Shown in pieces: positions 6,181 to 13,635 of a DNA stretch of 19,432 nt. Position numbers and translations under genes: made by a program. Origin of the DNA: an uncultured Eubacteriales bacterium (GTDB lineage: Bacteria; Bacillota; Clostridia; Oscillospirales; CAG-272); the NCBI GenBank assembly GCA_934447715.1, contig CAKSER010000031.1:1-19432 (forward strand), given 5' to 3'. Position 1 is the first letter of the stretch, and each line of letters begins with the position of its first letter. The notes beneath the pieces were generated by a model, which saw only the letters and a list, made by a program, of their open reading frames with translations, was not told where the DNA came from and did no database searches.

Positions 6181-9100
6181 TTATAAACCCTTTGTATTTG
6201 TGTCTGTGCTTATATTTACGATTGTATCGGAGGATGCAGCGGATTTGTCCGGTGCGATCTTCATATCGCTGTCCTCGTCCTCCTCCTTTTCGATGATGGC
6301 AAGGATGCTTTCGTCGAAAACCTCCTCCTCATCGTCATCAAATGATGCAGGATCGCCATCAAACTGTGTTTCGTCAAACACCAGGTCGTCGTCAAAATCT
6401 ACATCCTGTTCGGTTTGAACGGTATCGCCGGAAAACGGCAGATCCTGACTCATATCGGTTTTGTCGATTACTACCGTGCTTTCGCTTATGCCCTCTGCTG
6501 TCGCTTTCTTGCGTTTCAGATAGATGAAGATTATAACAGCGGTTGCGGCAAGTGCGCTTACAAGGACAATGAGCTCAATAATCAGAATTACCGTATATCC
6601 CGGCTTCTTTTCTGATCCGTCCTCGTTTCCTTTAAGCTCGGCTGCGCCCTTCTGATCCGATGTATGTGCATATGTTACGGTATAGTCGATATCCGAGCTG
6701 CCGACGGTGACCTTAAGTGTCTCGTTGCTTGCCGTAAAGCCGTCGATTTGAGGGGAGGGAAGCTCAAATTCCGCTCCTGCCGTGCAGAACACCGAGACAG
6801 GGTCTGCAACGGTAGCTCCGTTTTCATATATGTAATTGATCTTTGCAATATAAATCTCGGAAAGATCTGCTTCGGTAATGATGAAGTCGAACATTTCCGG
6901 AGCCTCGAACTTGATCATGCCGCTATCGAAGGTCGATGAAAGAAGCTCGAACGAGCCGGAGCCGCAGATCCTGTAGACATTGCACTTGTCGGGATTTGCT
7001 CCCTCCGGAACAGGGGCGGATATATACACCTTACCCTTCGGGGCGATAACCTCTCCCTGCTTTATCAGCGAGGCGATGAAGATATCGGTTTTTTCTTGCG
7101 GTGCGGTCATTACATAGTCGGCTTTATCCTCGTCCTTGACACGCTTGATGTTTATTTCACAATCGGTTTCCGGGTTCGCAAAGGAAATTGTCACTCTGGT
7201 TTCCGGATCGATATATTCAAGCGAGTCGGAGTTTGCAAAGGAAAGTCCGTTTGATGAAGCGTATGATTTTGCGACGCTGTTGTCGCCTCCGTAGATTACA
7301 AATTCACGGTTTTTGGTTGGATTTTCTCCGAAATAGCCGATTGCGTAGGTGCCGATGCTTTCGATGCTTTTTCCGACCGTGATTGAGCTTAGATGCGTGC
7401 AGTCGAAGAACGCACGCTCGCCGATTGTCAGCAGCCCGTCCGGCATCCTTGCCGTTTCGAGGCCGATACAGGCGTAAAAGGCATAGTCGCCGATGCTTTT
7501 AAGCGATGACGGAAATTCTGCTGTTTCGATCGATGAGCATCCGTCAAAGGCGTGGCTTCCTATCGATACAAGTGTTGTCGGGAAGGAAACAGAGGTGATG
7601 CTTTCGCAGCCGTAAAAGGCATAGGAGCCGATTTCGGTAATTCCACGGTCGATAATGATGCTCTTTATTATCTGCTTGTACTCGGTCCAGGGAGTCTCTT
7701 CGTTTTCTTTGAAATTCGGAATTGCCCCTTCTCCGGATATTCTGAAGGTTCCGGACTCGACCTTGAGCGACCATTTAAGCGAGCCGTTTTTGCCGAAGGT
7801 TCCGGAAAGCTCGTTTAAGCTTCCGTCAGAAACGAATTTGAAGCCGTTGCTGTCGGAGTAGGTTTCGGCAGTCGACGGATGGATTCCGGAGATCGTAAAG
7901 CCTGTTATCGGAGTATAGGTTTCCTTTCCGGATTCGGTCGTTAAGGTGTAGCCGACAGAATGGGCCGATATTCCGGTAACCGACTGGGGAATGGTAATCG
8001 AAAGAAGTGATCTGCAGTTTACAAAGGCTCTTTCGCCGATTGTTTTAAGATTTTCCGGAAGCGATACGCTTTTGAGCGCAATGCAGTTTTCAAACATTCT
8101 TGCATTGATATCCTTGATACCCGACCCGATTGCCGCTTCCGAGAGCGTGCTGCAGTTTAAGAATACGCCGTTTGCCATCAGCGTGACGCTGTCCGGAATG
8201 CGGATTTTGCTTAGTGCACTGCATCCGGAAAAGGCGTACGCGCCTAATTTTTTGACTCCGTTTTCAAAATCTACAGTTTTCAGTGCCGTACAGTCGGAAA
8301 ATGCCTGATCCAAAACCTGCTCGACAGAGGGGGGAAGCTTGACCGATGCAAGTGATTTACAGCTTGAAAAGGCCCTTATCCCGACTGTTTTCAGCGTTTT
8401 CGGGAAGGAAACGGTTTTAAGCTTGCTGCACTCGTAAAACGCTTCGGTGCCTATTTCGCTTATCCCGTCGGACAGCTTGACCGTGTCAAGTGCGGTGCAT
8501 TTTTTAAATGCCTTGCTGCCTATAGTCTTCACTTTGCCCGGGATTGTGATTTTTTCAAGCGAGGTGCAGCCCTCAAATGCGCTTTCTCCGATAGCTGTAA
8601 GGCCGCTTCCGAGCGTTACCTCAATAAGACCCTTACATTCCGCAAAAGCGCCCTTTGATATTGTTTTTACCGATGAGGGAATGCTTACGATCTTGATCGA
8701 TGAGCCGCTGAAGGCGTAATTTCCGATTTTTGTAAGTGTGTTCGGAATAACTATAGTGTCGACATTTCTGATTCCGGCAAAGGCGTAGTTTCCTATTCCG
8801 GTGATTCCGTTTGAAAGCTCGATTCTGGTTATCTGCGCATTCTTTGTTCCGTCACTCCACGGAGTTTTGCTTGCCGAGGCATAGCTTGTAATATCCCCCT
8901 TGCCCGAAATGTAGAGAACGCCGTTTTTTATTTCCCACTTGATCCCGTTTCCGCAGGTGCCGGAGGGGTTGTCTTTTACGCTGAGCGATGCAAAGGTGAT
9001 ATTATGCTCGGATGCATATTTGCTTGCCGCGGAATCCGAATATCCGGTGATGATAAAGCCGTCCTTTTTGCCGGATTCGGATGCCTTGCTGTAGCCGAAG

Positions 9101-9726
9101 GCATAGCTTCCGATCGATTTGACGCTTTCCGGGATCATTACGGAATTAAGCGAGCTGCATCCTAAAAACGCCTTGTCCCCGATTTCCGAAAGCGAGGCGG
9201 GAATTGTGACCGAGATAAGAGATTCGCAGCCGTAAAAGGCTTCGGATTCCAAAGTGGTGATTTTGTCGCTTAAATCGCAGGAAAGAAGCAGGCTGCAGCC
9301 GTAAAACGCTCTTTTTGAAACGGTTTTTACATTTTTTCCGAAAACGACCTTTTCAAGAGAGGTAAGATTCGAAAATCCGCCGATCTTTGTTATTTCATCA
9401 GAGATGATAAGCTTTGTAACCGATTCTGCTTCGTCTGCCCAGGGAATGCTGCTGCCTGAAAGAATTTCGCTGCTCATTTCGCCCGAACCGTCGATTAAAA
9501 GCACACCGTCTTTATATGTCCATGCTGCATTCTTTCCGCAGCTTCCTGTTATTTCCTCTCCGTCCTGGTTTTCGCCGTCGGACAGGCTGTCCTTGTTCTC
9601 GTCGCCCTCTCCCTTTTCCTCTGCAATGACAAAATCGTCTCCGTCATTTGCCGATATATTGCTTAACTGCGTTCCGCCTATAAGAAGGCAGCTGAGTATC
9701 AGTGCCAGCATCTTTTTCGGTTTCAA
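6181..9726 (-). CDS. BspA-type leucine-rich-repeat surface protein, membrane anchored
   Basis: 1181 residues. A signal peptide (MKPKKMLALILSCLLIGG, cut near residue 26) is followed by an acidic linker. There are then three similar units, each beginning with a short beta module (S/G-x-C/F-G-K/N near 61, 257 and 643, through a PW at 95, 289 and 679), then LRR_5 repeats of the form SLxxVxIPxSVxxIGxxAFxxC, then a cap rich in G-Y and Y-A-S (about 205-248, 585-633 and 792-834). The middle unit has the most repeats. Residues 845-955 are a beta domain; 958-1020 (YIYENGATVADPV, then DYTVTYAH) resembles a MucBP-like module. A helix at 1044-1070 ends in KRKK, leaving an acidic tail of about 110 residues in the cytoplasm. 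The start is a TTG at 9726, seven bases after AGGGGG; the ATG at 9711 would remove the signal's basic residues. Such proteins are usually adhesins, but the ligand is unknown. Confidence 0.9.
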   Translation of the reverse strand: MKPKKMLALILSCLLIGGTQLSNISANDGDDFVIAEEKGEGDENKDSLSDGENQDGEEITGSCGKNAAWTYKDGVLLIDGSGEMSSEILSGSSIPWADEAESVTKLIISDEITKIGGFSNLTSLEKVVFGKNVKTVSKRAFYGCSLLLSCDLSDKITTLESEAFYGCESLISVTIPASLSEIGDKAFLGCSSLNSVMIPESVKSIGSYAFGYSKASESGKKDGFIITGYSDSAASKYASEHNITFASLSVKDNPSGTCGNGIKWEIKNGVLYISGKGDITSYASASKTPWSDGTKNAQITRIELSNGITGIGNYAFAGIRNVDTIVIPNTLTKIGNYAFSGSSIKIVSIPSSVKTISKGAFAECKGLIEVTLGSGLTAIGESAFEGCTSLEKITIPGKVKTIGSKAFKKCTALDTVKLSDGISEIGTEAFYECSKLKTVSFPKTLKTVGIRAFSSCKSLASVKLPPSVEQVLDQAFSDCTALKTVDFENGVKKLGAYAFSGCSALSKIRIPDSVTLMANGVFLNCSTLSEAAIGSGIKDINARMFENCIALKSVSLPENLKTIGERAFVNCRSLLSITIPQSVTGISAHSVGYTLTTESGKETYTPITGFTISGIHPSTAETYSDSNGFKFVSDGSLNELSGTFGKNGSLKWSLKVESGTFRISGEGAIPNFKENEETPWTEYKQIIKSIIIDRGITEIGSYAFYGCESITSVSFPTTLVSIGSHAFDGCSSIETAEFPSSLKSIGDYAFYACIGLETARMPDGLLTIGERAFFDCTHLSSITVGKSIESIGTYAIGYFGENPTKNREFVIYGGDNSVAKSYASSNGLSFANSDSLEYIDPETRVTISFANPETDCEINIKRVKDEDKADYVMTAPQEKTDIFIASLIKQGEVIAPKGKVYISAPVPEGANPDKCNVYRICGSGSFELLSSTFDSGMIKFEAPEMFDFIITEADLSEIYIAKINYIYENGATVADPVSVFCTAGAEFELPSPQIDGFTASNETLKVTVGSSDIDYTVTYAHTSDQKGAAELKGNEDGSEKKPGYTVILIIELIVLVSALAATAVIIFIYLKRKKATAEGISESTVVIDKTDMSQDLPFSGDTVQTEQDVDFDDDLVFDETQFDGDPASFDDDEEEVFDESILAIIEKEEDEDSDMKIAPDKSAASSDTIVNISTDTNTKGL

Positions 9727-9804
9727 GTGCAATCCCCCTTTTAACCAATTCTGTATCTATAAAAAACTGTCTTCATCTTAAATTATATTACAAGCCATAA
9801 TATC

Positions 9805-9833
9805 AGTATACTATCTATTTGCATTTTTGTCAA
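9805..9833 (-). promoter_or_regulatory. Promoter of the LRR surface protein operon
   Basis: On the minus strand: TTGACA (9828-9833), exactly 17 nt, TATACT (9805-9810). The RNA would start near 9798, giving a leader of about 70 nt. It probably drives the LRR gene and possibly the four genes downstream. Confidence 0.85.
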
Positions 9834-9914
9834 TCTTCTATATTTTTAACAGTGTGTTGCACATTTATTAATTGCGGCCTGTATTTTTTGTGTCTTGTAA
9901 CATGAGAAGAAGCG

Positions 9915-9943
9915 TTGACAAAAAAGGTACAATATGTTAGAAT
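9915..9943 (+). promoter_or_regulatory. Promoter of the THF riboswitch and folT
   Basis: TTGACA (9915-9920), 17 nt, TAGAAT (9938-9943). Transcription would begin at about 9950, right at the first strand of the aptamer's closing stem. It is back to back with the LRR promoter, the two -35 boxes lying 81 nt apart. Confidence 0.88.
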
Positions 9944-9947
9944 TTAA

Positions 9948-10129
9948 GCAACAGAGTAGAGCCCTTGCGTCAAGTGCTTCGGGAACGGGGAGTTGAACCG
10001 GAGACGAAAGAAGGCGGAAATTATCTATCCGCCGCTGCGGTATATGGCTCGCATCCCGCTGTTGCATGAGACAGACAGGTTTTTTTCCTCCTTGTGTGGC
10101 AACGACGCTCTGAAAGGAGGAATTTTTTT
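9948..10129 (+). promoter_or_regulatory. Tetrahydrofolate (THF) riboswitch with its expression platform
   Basis: The closing stem GCAACAG (9948-9954) pairs with CTGTTGC (10059-10065). Inside it are the conserved elements of the THF class: GAGTAGA, GCGTCAAGTG, GGAGACGAA and GCGGT with GCATCCCGC at the 3' side. This placement in front of a folate transporter gene is a known association for the class. The output hairpin is TTCCTCCTT (10085-10093) with AAGGAGGAA (10114-10122), which covers the gene's ribosome binding site; seven T residues (10123-10129) follow before the ATG. Binding of folate is expected to lower expression; the competing fold is not obvious to me. Confidence 0.9.
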
Positions 10130-10876
10130 ATGAAAAATCAAACGATCGACAGATCAACATTTTCGAACCCGTTTTCGGCAAAGTATTGGCGCCTTGCTTC
10201 GGCAGAGCTTAAAAACCCGAAAATGCTTGCGATAGCGGCGCTGCTGGTTGCGCTCCGCGTTGCGCTGAAATCGGTGCAGATTCCGGTCGGGGAGAATCTG
10301 AATATAACAATCGGATTCTTTATCAACGCACTCGGCGCAATGATATTCGGACCGGTAACCGCGCTTGCCGCCGCTGCTGTCTCGGATACGCTCGGCGCGC
10401 TTCTGTTTCCGGTGGGACCGTATTTCTTTCCGTTCATCTTTGTCGAAATGATCGGCTCGCTGATTTTTGCCCTGATGCTCTATCGGACAAAGATTACGGC
10501 ATCGAGAATCATTCTTTCGAGATTTTTGGTTGTTTTCTTCTGCAACCTTGTACTTAACCCCTTGATAATGATACCGTACTATAAGCTGTTTTATGACGGA
10601 AAGGCTTATGCTTTTTTCACAACGGCAAGGCTGATAAAAAATCTGGCGCTCTTTCCGCTTGAGGCACTGCTTCTTGTGCTGTTTCTGCGCGCGGTTGTGC
10701 CTGTGACAAACCGTATGGGGCTTACATATACGGATGACAAAAAAATTCATCTTAAGTCAAGAGATATCATACTGCTTGTAATTTTGGCACTTGTTGCCGC
10801 GGCTGCGGTTATCGGCTTCTACTTTTACAAATTCGGCTCGCTGCAAAAGCTTTTCCCGTTTCTTTACAATGCGTGA
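10130..10876 (+). CDS. folT: ECF-type folate transporter, substrate-binding (S) component
   Basis: 248 residues. S components capture a vitamin in the membrane and are driven by a shared ECF module (EcfA, EcfA', EcfT), which is not encoded here. Six helices fit about 31-48, 58-73, 75-93, 100-118, 128-150 and 168-190. Family landmarks include LRVALKSVQIPVGENLNITIG (41-61), IFGPVTALAAAAVSDTLG (72-89), LNPLIMIPY (142-150) and KNLALFPLEALLL (170-182). Folate as the substrate is supported by the THF riboswitch directly upstream. The usual S component ends near the sixth helix; this one continues about 55 residues with a probable seventh helix at 212-233. The ATG at 10130 lies 9 nt after AAAGGAGG; the upstream in-frame GTG at 10094 lies inside the riboswitch hairpin and is rejected. 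Confidence 0.9.
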   Translation: MKNQTIDRSTFSNPFSAKYWRLASAELKNPKMLAIAALLVALRVALKSVQIPVGENLNITIGFFINALGAMIFGPVTALAAAAVSDTLGALLFPVGPYFFPFIFVEMIGSLIFALMLYRTKITASRIILSRFLVVFFCNLVLNPLIMIPYYKLFYDGKAYAFFTTARLIKNLALFPLEALLLVLFLRAVVPVTNRMGLTYTDDKKIHLKSRDIILLVILALVAAAAVIGFYFYKFGSLQKLFPFLYNA

Positions 10877-10916
10877 GCATTATCCGATCTTTAAAACAAT
10901 ACCGTAATTATCCTTT

Positions 10917-10942
10917 GCGCCGTGTTTTCACGGCGCTTTTTT
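10917..10942 (+). terminator. Intrinsic terminator after folT
   Basis: Perfect eight-base-pair stem GCGCCGTG (10917-10924) / CACGGCGC (10929-10936), a TTTT loop, then six T residues. Confidence 0.95.
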
Positions 10943-10998
10943 ATGTAAGCCGAACAGTCTCCGCCCTAAAAAATGTCGGTGAATATTTTTTAATAATA

Positions 10999-11027
10999 TG
11001 GAAATTATAATCTGTTTGTGGTATACT
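10999..11027 (+). promoter_or_regulatory. Probable pepF promoter
   Basis: TGGAAA (10999-11004), 17 nt, TATACT (11022-11027) preceded by TG (extended -10). The -35 is only four of six. A second TATACT downstream, near 11055-11060, has no matching -35. Confidence 0.45.
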
Positions 11028-11103
11028 TGTCGGTAAGAGGCGGCTAACCGATGATATACTAATAAAAAATATAAAAAATTAATATACAGACAGGAGAAGG
11101 CAA

Positions 11104-12885
11104 ATGAAAGAAAGAAAAGACATGGACAAAAGCTACATGTGGGATCTTACTCCGATTTTTGCGGATAAGTCGGCATGGGAGGCTATGTATTCCGAGGCAG
11201 AAGGCAGACTTGCGATTTTTGACGAGCTTTCAAAAAGCATCTGCGACTCGGCGGACAATCTGTATACTGTCCTTTCAAATTATGAGGACATAATGCAGAA
11301 GATTGAAAGAATATATATTTATACGATGCTTTTAAAGGACAGCGACGGCGGCGAAGCAGAGTATCAGGATATGAACTCGAGGGCAGAGGGACTTTTTGTA
11401 AAGTTCAGCACGGCGGTTGCGTTTATCGGTCCGTCGCTTATTGCAATGCCGAGCGACAGGCTTGAAGAGTATCTTAAGGACGAAAGACTTGCAAAATACC
11501 GCAGATATGTCCGCGATGTCGTAAGGGCAAAGGCGCACACGCTTGATCTTCAGGGAGAAAGAATGCTGTCGATGCTCTCGGAATGCACCGGAACTCCGTC
11601 TGATGCATACAACATGCTTTTCAATGTAGATGTGGAATATCCGAAGATCAAGGATGATGACGGAAACGAGGTAACTCTTTCGCAGGGCAACTTCGGCGTT
11701 TACAGATCGAGCAAGATCAGATCGGTAAGAGAAAACGCATTCGAAAAGATGTTCGGAACCTATAAGAAATTCATCAACACCTCCGCAACCCTCTATTCCG
11801 GCTCGGTTAAAAACGATAATTTCAGCGCAAAGGCAAGAAATTTCGAAAGCTCAAGAGCGGAAAGACTCTTTAGCGGGAATGTGCCCGAGGAGGTATACGA
11901 CAGCCTGATTTCCGAACTTCATAACGGGCTTGATCTCATCGAAAGATATATCAAGGTCAGAAAAAAGGCTCTCGGAAAGGACGAAATCGACATGTACGAC
12001 ATGTACACGCCGATTGTTGAGGATGCGGATTTCGATATCCCGTTTGACAACACAAGAGAAATACTTAAAAAGGCGCTTGCTCCTTTGGGAGAAAGATATA
12101 TAGGTCTGCTTGACAGGGCGTTTGACGAGCACTGGATCGATGTCTATGAAAACAAGGGAAAGAGATCGGGCGCATATTCCTGTGGCGTTTACGGAGTGCA
12201 TCCGTATGTGCTGCTCAACTATACAAATCAGCTTGACGATCTTTATACCGTGGCGCACGAGCTCGGACACTCGATGCATTCCTTCTTCTCGGGCGAGTCG
12301 CAGGAATATATAGACAGCGATTATACAATTATGGCGGCAGAGGTTGCTTCGACCGTAAACGAGGTGTTCCTTACCATGTATCTGCTTAAGACTACAGAGG
12401 ACAAAAAGCAGAGAGCGTATGTTTTGAACCACTTTATGGAGGGATTCAGAACCACCGTTTACAGACAGACGCTTTTTGCGGAATTCGAGCACAAGGCGCA
12501 TATGATGCAGAAGGACGGAACACCGCTTACCGCATCGACGCTTTCCGAGCTTTACAAGAGCCTGCTTGAGGAGTATTACAAGGGCGCGAAGATCAACGAC
12601 ATGATGGCATACGAGTGGTCGTATATTCCTCATTTCTACAGGGCGTACTATGTCTATCAGTATGCAACCGGCTTCTGCTCGGCGGTTTCGATCGTAAACA
12701 ATGTTCTTTCAACCGGAAATGCGGATAACTACCTTAAATTCCTTTCGCTCGGCGGAAGCGATTATCCTATCGAGGAGCTGAAGGTCGCCGGAGTTGACCT
12801 TACAAAGCCGGATACCGTAAGAAACGCTCTTAAGGTGTTCAGCGATGCAATCGAGGAGTTTGCGGCTTTAACAGAGGAAAAATAA
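11104..12885 (+). CDS. pepF: Oligoendopeptidase F, M3 metallopeptidase
   Basis: 593 residues, typical for bacterial M3B oligoendopeptidases, which cut short peptides in the cytoplasm and help recycle peptide nitrogen. The zinc motif HELGHSMH starts at H385, giving H385 and H389 as ligands and E386 as the general base; E413 in AAEVASTVNE is the expected third ligand. The N-terminal MWDLTPIFADKSAWEAMYSE is characteristic, and the C-terminal YIPHFYRAYYVYQYATGF (about 500-520) holds the family's substrate-binding His/Tyr cluster. No signal peptide is seen. AGGAG sits a few bases before the ATG. The next gene on the strand begins 130 nt later with no terminator between them. Confidence 0.96.
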   Translation: MKERKDMDKSYMWDLTPIFADKSAWEAMYSEAEGRLAIFDELSKSICDSADNLYTVLSNYEDIMQKIERIYIYTMLLKDSDGGEAEYQDMNSRAEGLFVKFSTAVAFIGPSLIAMPSDRLEEYLKDERLAKYRRYVRDVVRAKAHTLDLQGERMLSMLSECTGTPSDAYNMLFNVDVEYPKIKDDDGNEVTLSQGNFGVYRSSKIRSVRENAFEKMFGTYKKFINTSATLYSGSVKNDNFSAKARNFESSRAERLFSGNVPEEVYDSLISELHNGLDLIERYIKVRKKALGKDEIDMYDMYTPIVEDADFDIPFDNTREILKKALAPLGERYIGLLDRAFDEHWIDVYENKGKRSGAYSCGVYGVHPYVLLNYTNQLDDLYTVAHELGHSMHSFFSGESQEYIDSDYTIMAAEVASTVNEVFLTMYLLKTTEDKKQRAYVLNHFMEGFRTTVYRQTLFAEFEHKAHMMQKDGTPLTASTLSELYKSLLEEYYKGAKINDMMAYEWSYIPHFYRAYYVYQYATGFCSAVSIVNNVLSTGNADNYLKFLSLGGSDYPIEELKVAGVDLTKPDTVRNALKVFSDAIEEFAALTEEK

Positions 12886-12926
12886 GGCTGAAAAAACGGC
12901 ATAAATGCTGTAGGACAGCCTCATAT

Positions 12927-12972
12927 AGGACAGGGCGAACCGGATAAACCAAAGAATTATCCGGTTTGTCCT
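12927..12972. repeat. Inverted repeat between pepF and the DUF1294 gene
   Basis: AACCGGATAA (12938-12947) pairs with TTATCCGGTT (12957-12966), extended by AGGACA (12927-12932) with TGTCCT (12967-12972) across a five-base bulge. An extra TAGGACAG copy lies at 12911-12918. No T run follows on either strand, so it is not a standard terminator; it may be an RNA-processing or stability element. Confidence 0.55.
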
Positions 12973-13015
12973 GATTAATCCAATTAACCAAATTAACCGG
13001 AACGGAAGTGGAGCT

Positions 13016-13291
13016 TTGATCAGATCATTTGTTATTTGGGAAATAGTTTTTACAATCGCATCTCTTTTTTTGATGAGAGTCGATAAAATCCGGGCTGTAA
13101 GGAAGGAAGTCAGAATTTCCGAAAGGGTTTTGCTGTTTTTCTGCATTCTCGGTCCGCTCGGAATGCTGATTGCGATGAGCCTAAGGCCTGTCCTCGGAAG
13201 GCACAAAAGCAGAAAATGGTACTTCTGGGCAGTCACGCTCATTTCACTTATAATGCATATTATATACGGAATTATGGTTATTACGGCATGA
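13016..13291 (+). CDS. DUF1294 small membrane protein
   Basis: 91 residues. It fits the DUF1294 pattern: a first helix (about 5-20), a DK-x-R-A stretch (DKIRAV, 23-28), the R-I-x-E-R-x-L-L segment (RISERVLLFF, 33-42), a second helix rich in glycine (43-57), an H-K-S/T-x-K box (RHKSRKWYF, 62-70) and a final helix. Family members are known only as short membrane proteins; no biochemical role is established that I can name. The start is a TTG at 13016 with GGAAG 7 nt upstream; no earlier ATG in this frame works. It is probably cotranscribed with pepF. Its stop codon touches the terminator stem shared with the tRNA gene on the other strand. Confidence 0.8.
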   Translation: MIRSFVIWEIVFTIASLFLMRVDKIRAVRKEVRISERVLLFFCILGPLGMLIAMSLRPVLGRHKSRKWYFWAVTLISLIMHIIYGIMVITA

Positions 13292-13293
13292 AA

Positions 13294-13328
13294 AAAACGC
13301 AGGTCTGCAAAATGCAGATCTGCGTTTT
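13294..13328. terminator. Bidirectional terminator shared by tRNA-Lys and the DUF1294 gene
   Basis: A 16-base-pair stem (13294-13309 with 13313-13328, one G-U pair) with an AAA loop. On the minus strand it is followed by a run of T residues, suiting the tRNA; on the plus strand TTTTGTTT follows, suiting the DUF1294 gene that stops at 13291. Confidence 0.85.
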
Positions 13329-13331
13329 GTT

Positions 13332-13404
13332 TGATCCATCGGGGAATCGAACCCCGGACACCTTGATTAAAAGTCAAGTGCTCTACCGCCTGAGCTAATG
13401 GATC
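13332..13404 (-). tRNA. tRNA-Lys (anticodon TTT)
   Basis: 73 nt. Read on the minus strand, GATCCAT (1-7) pairs with ATGGATC (66-72); the D arm is GCTC/GAGC; the anticodon stem CTTGA/TCAAG encloses loop CTTTTAA with anticodon TTT; and the T arm is CGGGG TTCGATT CCCCG. The discriminator base is A, and CCA is not encoded. It is isolated, with its own promoter and terminator and no neighbouring tRNA or integrase gene. Confidence 0.97.
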
Positions 13405-13421
13405 AGGTCCGTAACGAAGCA

Positions 13422-13450
13422 AGTATACCATATGATTTCCGTTTTGTCAA
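13422..13450 (-). promoter_or_regulatory. Promoter of tRNA-Lys
   Basis: TTGACA (13445-13450), 17 nt, TATACT (13422-13427) on the minus strand, ending about 17 nt before the mature 5' end. Confidence 0.92.
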
Positions 13451-13485
13451 TATCTTTTGGCAAAAAGCCATACGCATTTTTTGCC

Positions 13486-13520
13486 CCGAAGCTGATTTGT
13501 AAGACAAACCGCAGCTTCGG
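13486..13520. repeat. Inverted repeat upstream of the LexA-like gene
   Basis: CCGAAGCTG (13486-13494) pairs with CAGCTTCGG (13512-13520), and inner TTTGT pairs with ACAAA. No T run follows on either strand, so it is not a convincing terminator. It lies between the tRNA promoter and the regulator's promoter; its role is unknown. Confidence 0.45.
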
Positions 13521-13563
13521 CTTTGGGATTTTGCGGAAATAGGCGGTGCCATGTCAAAAAGTA

Positions 13564-13592
13564 TTGAAATAATAAAAAAAGTGTGCTATAGT
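13564..13592 (+). promoter_or_regulatory. Promoter of the LexA-like gene
   Basis: TTGAAA (13564-13569), 17 nt, TATAGT (13587-13592). No SOS box of the GAAC-N4-GTTC type is visible near it. Confidence 0.75.
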
Positions 13593-13635
13593 TAGTTTGG
13601 TTTAACAGTATAAAGAATTCATGAGGAGGCATGTC

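Noticed and set aside
9972..9995. GAAC-N-GTT-like sequence resembling an SOS box
   Set aside because: It lies inside the riboswitch aptamer, where it is explained by RNA structure; no SOS box was seen near the LexA-like gene either.
9846..10067. 73-residue open frame opposite the folT leader
   Set aside because: It lies antisense to the THF riboswitch and its promoter, which explain the sequence fully.
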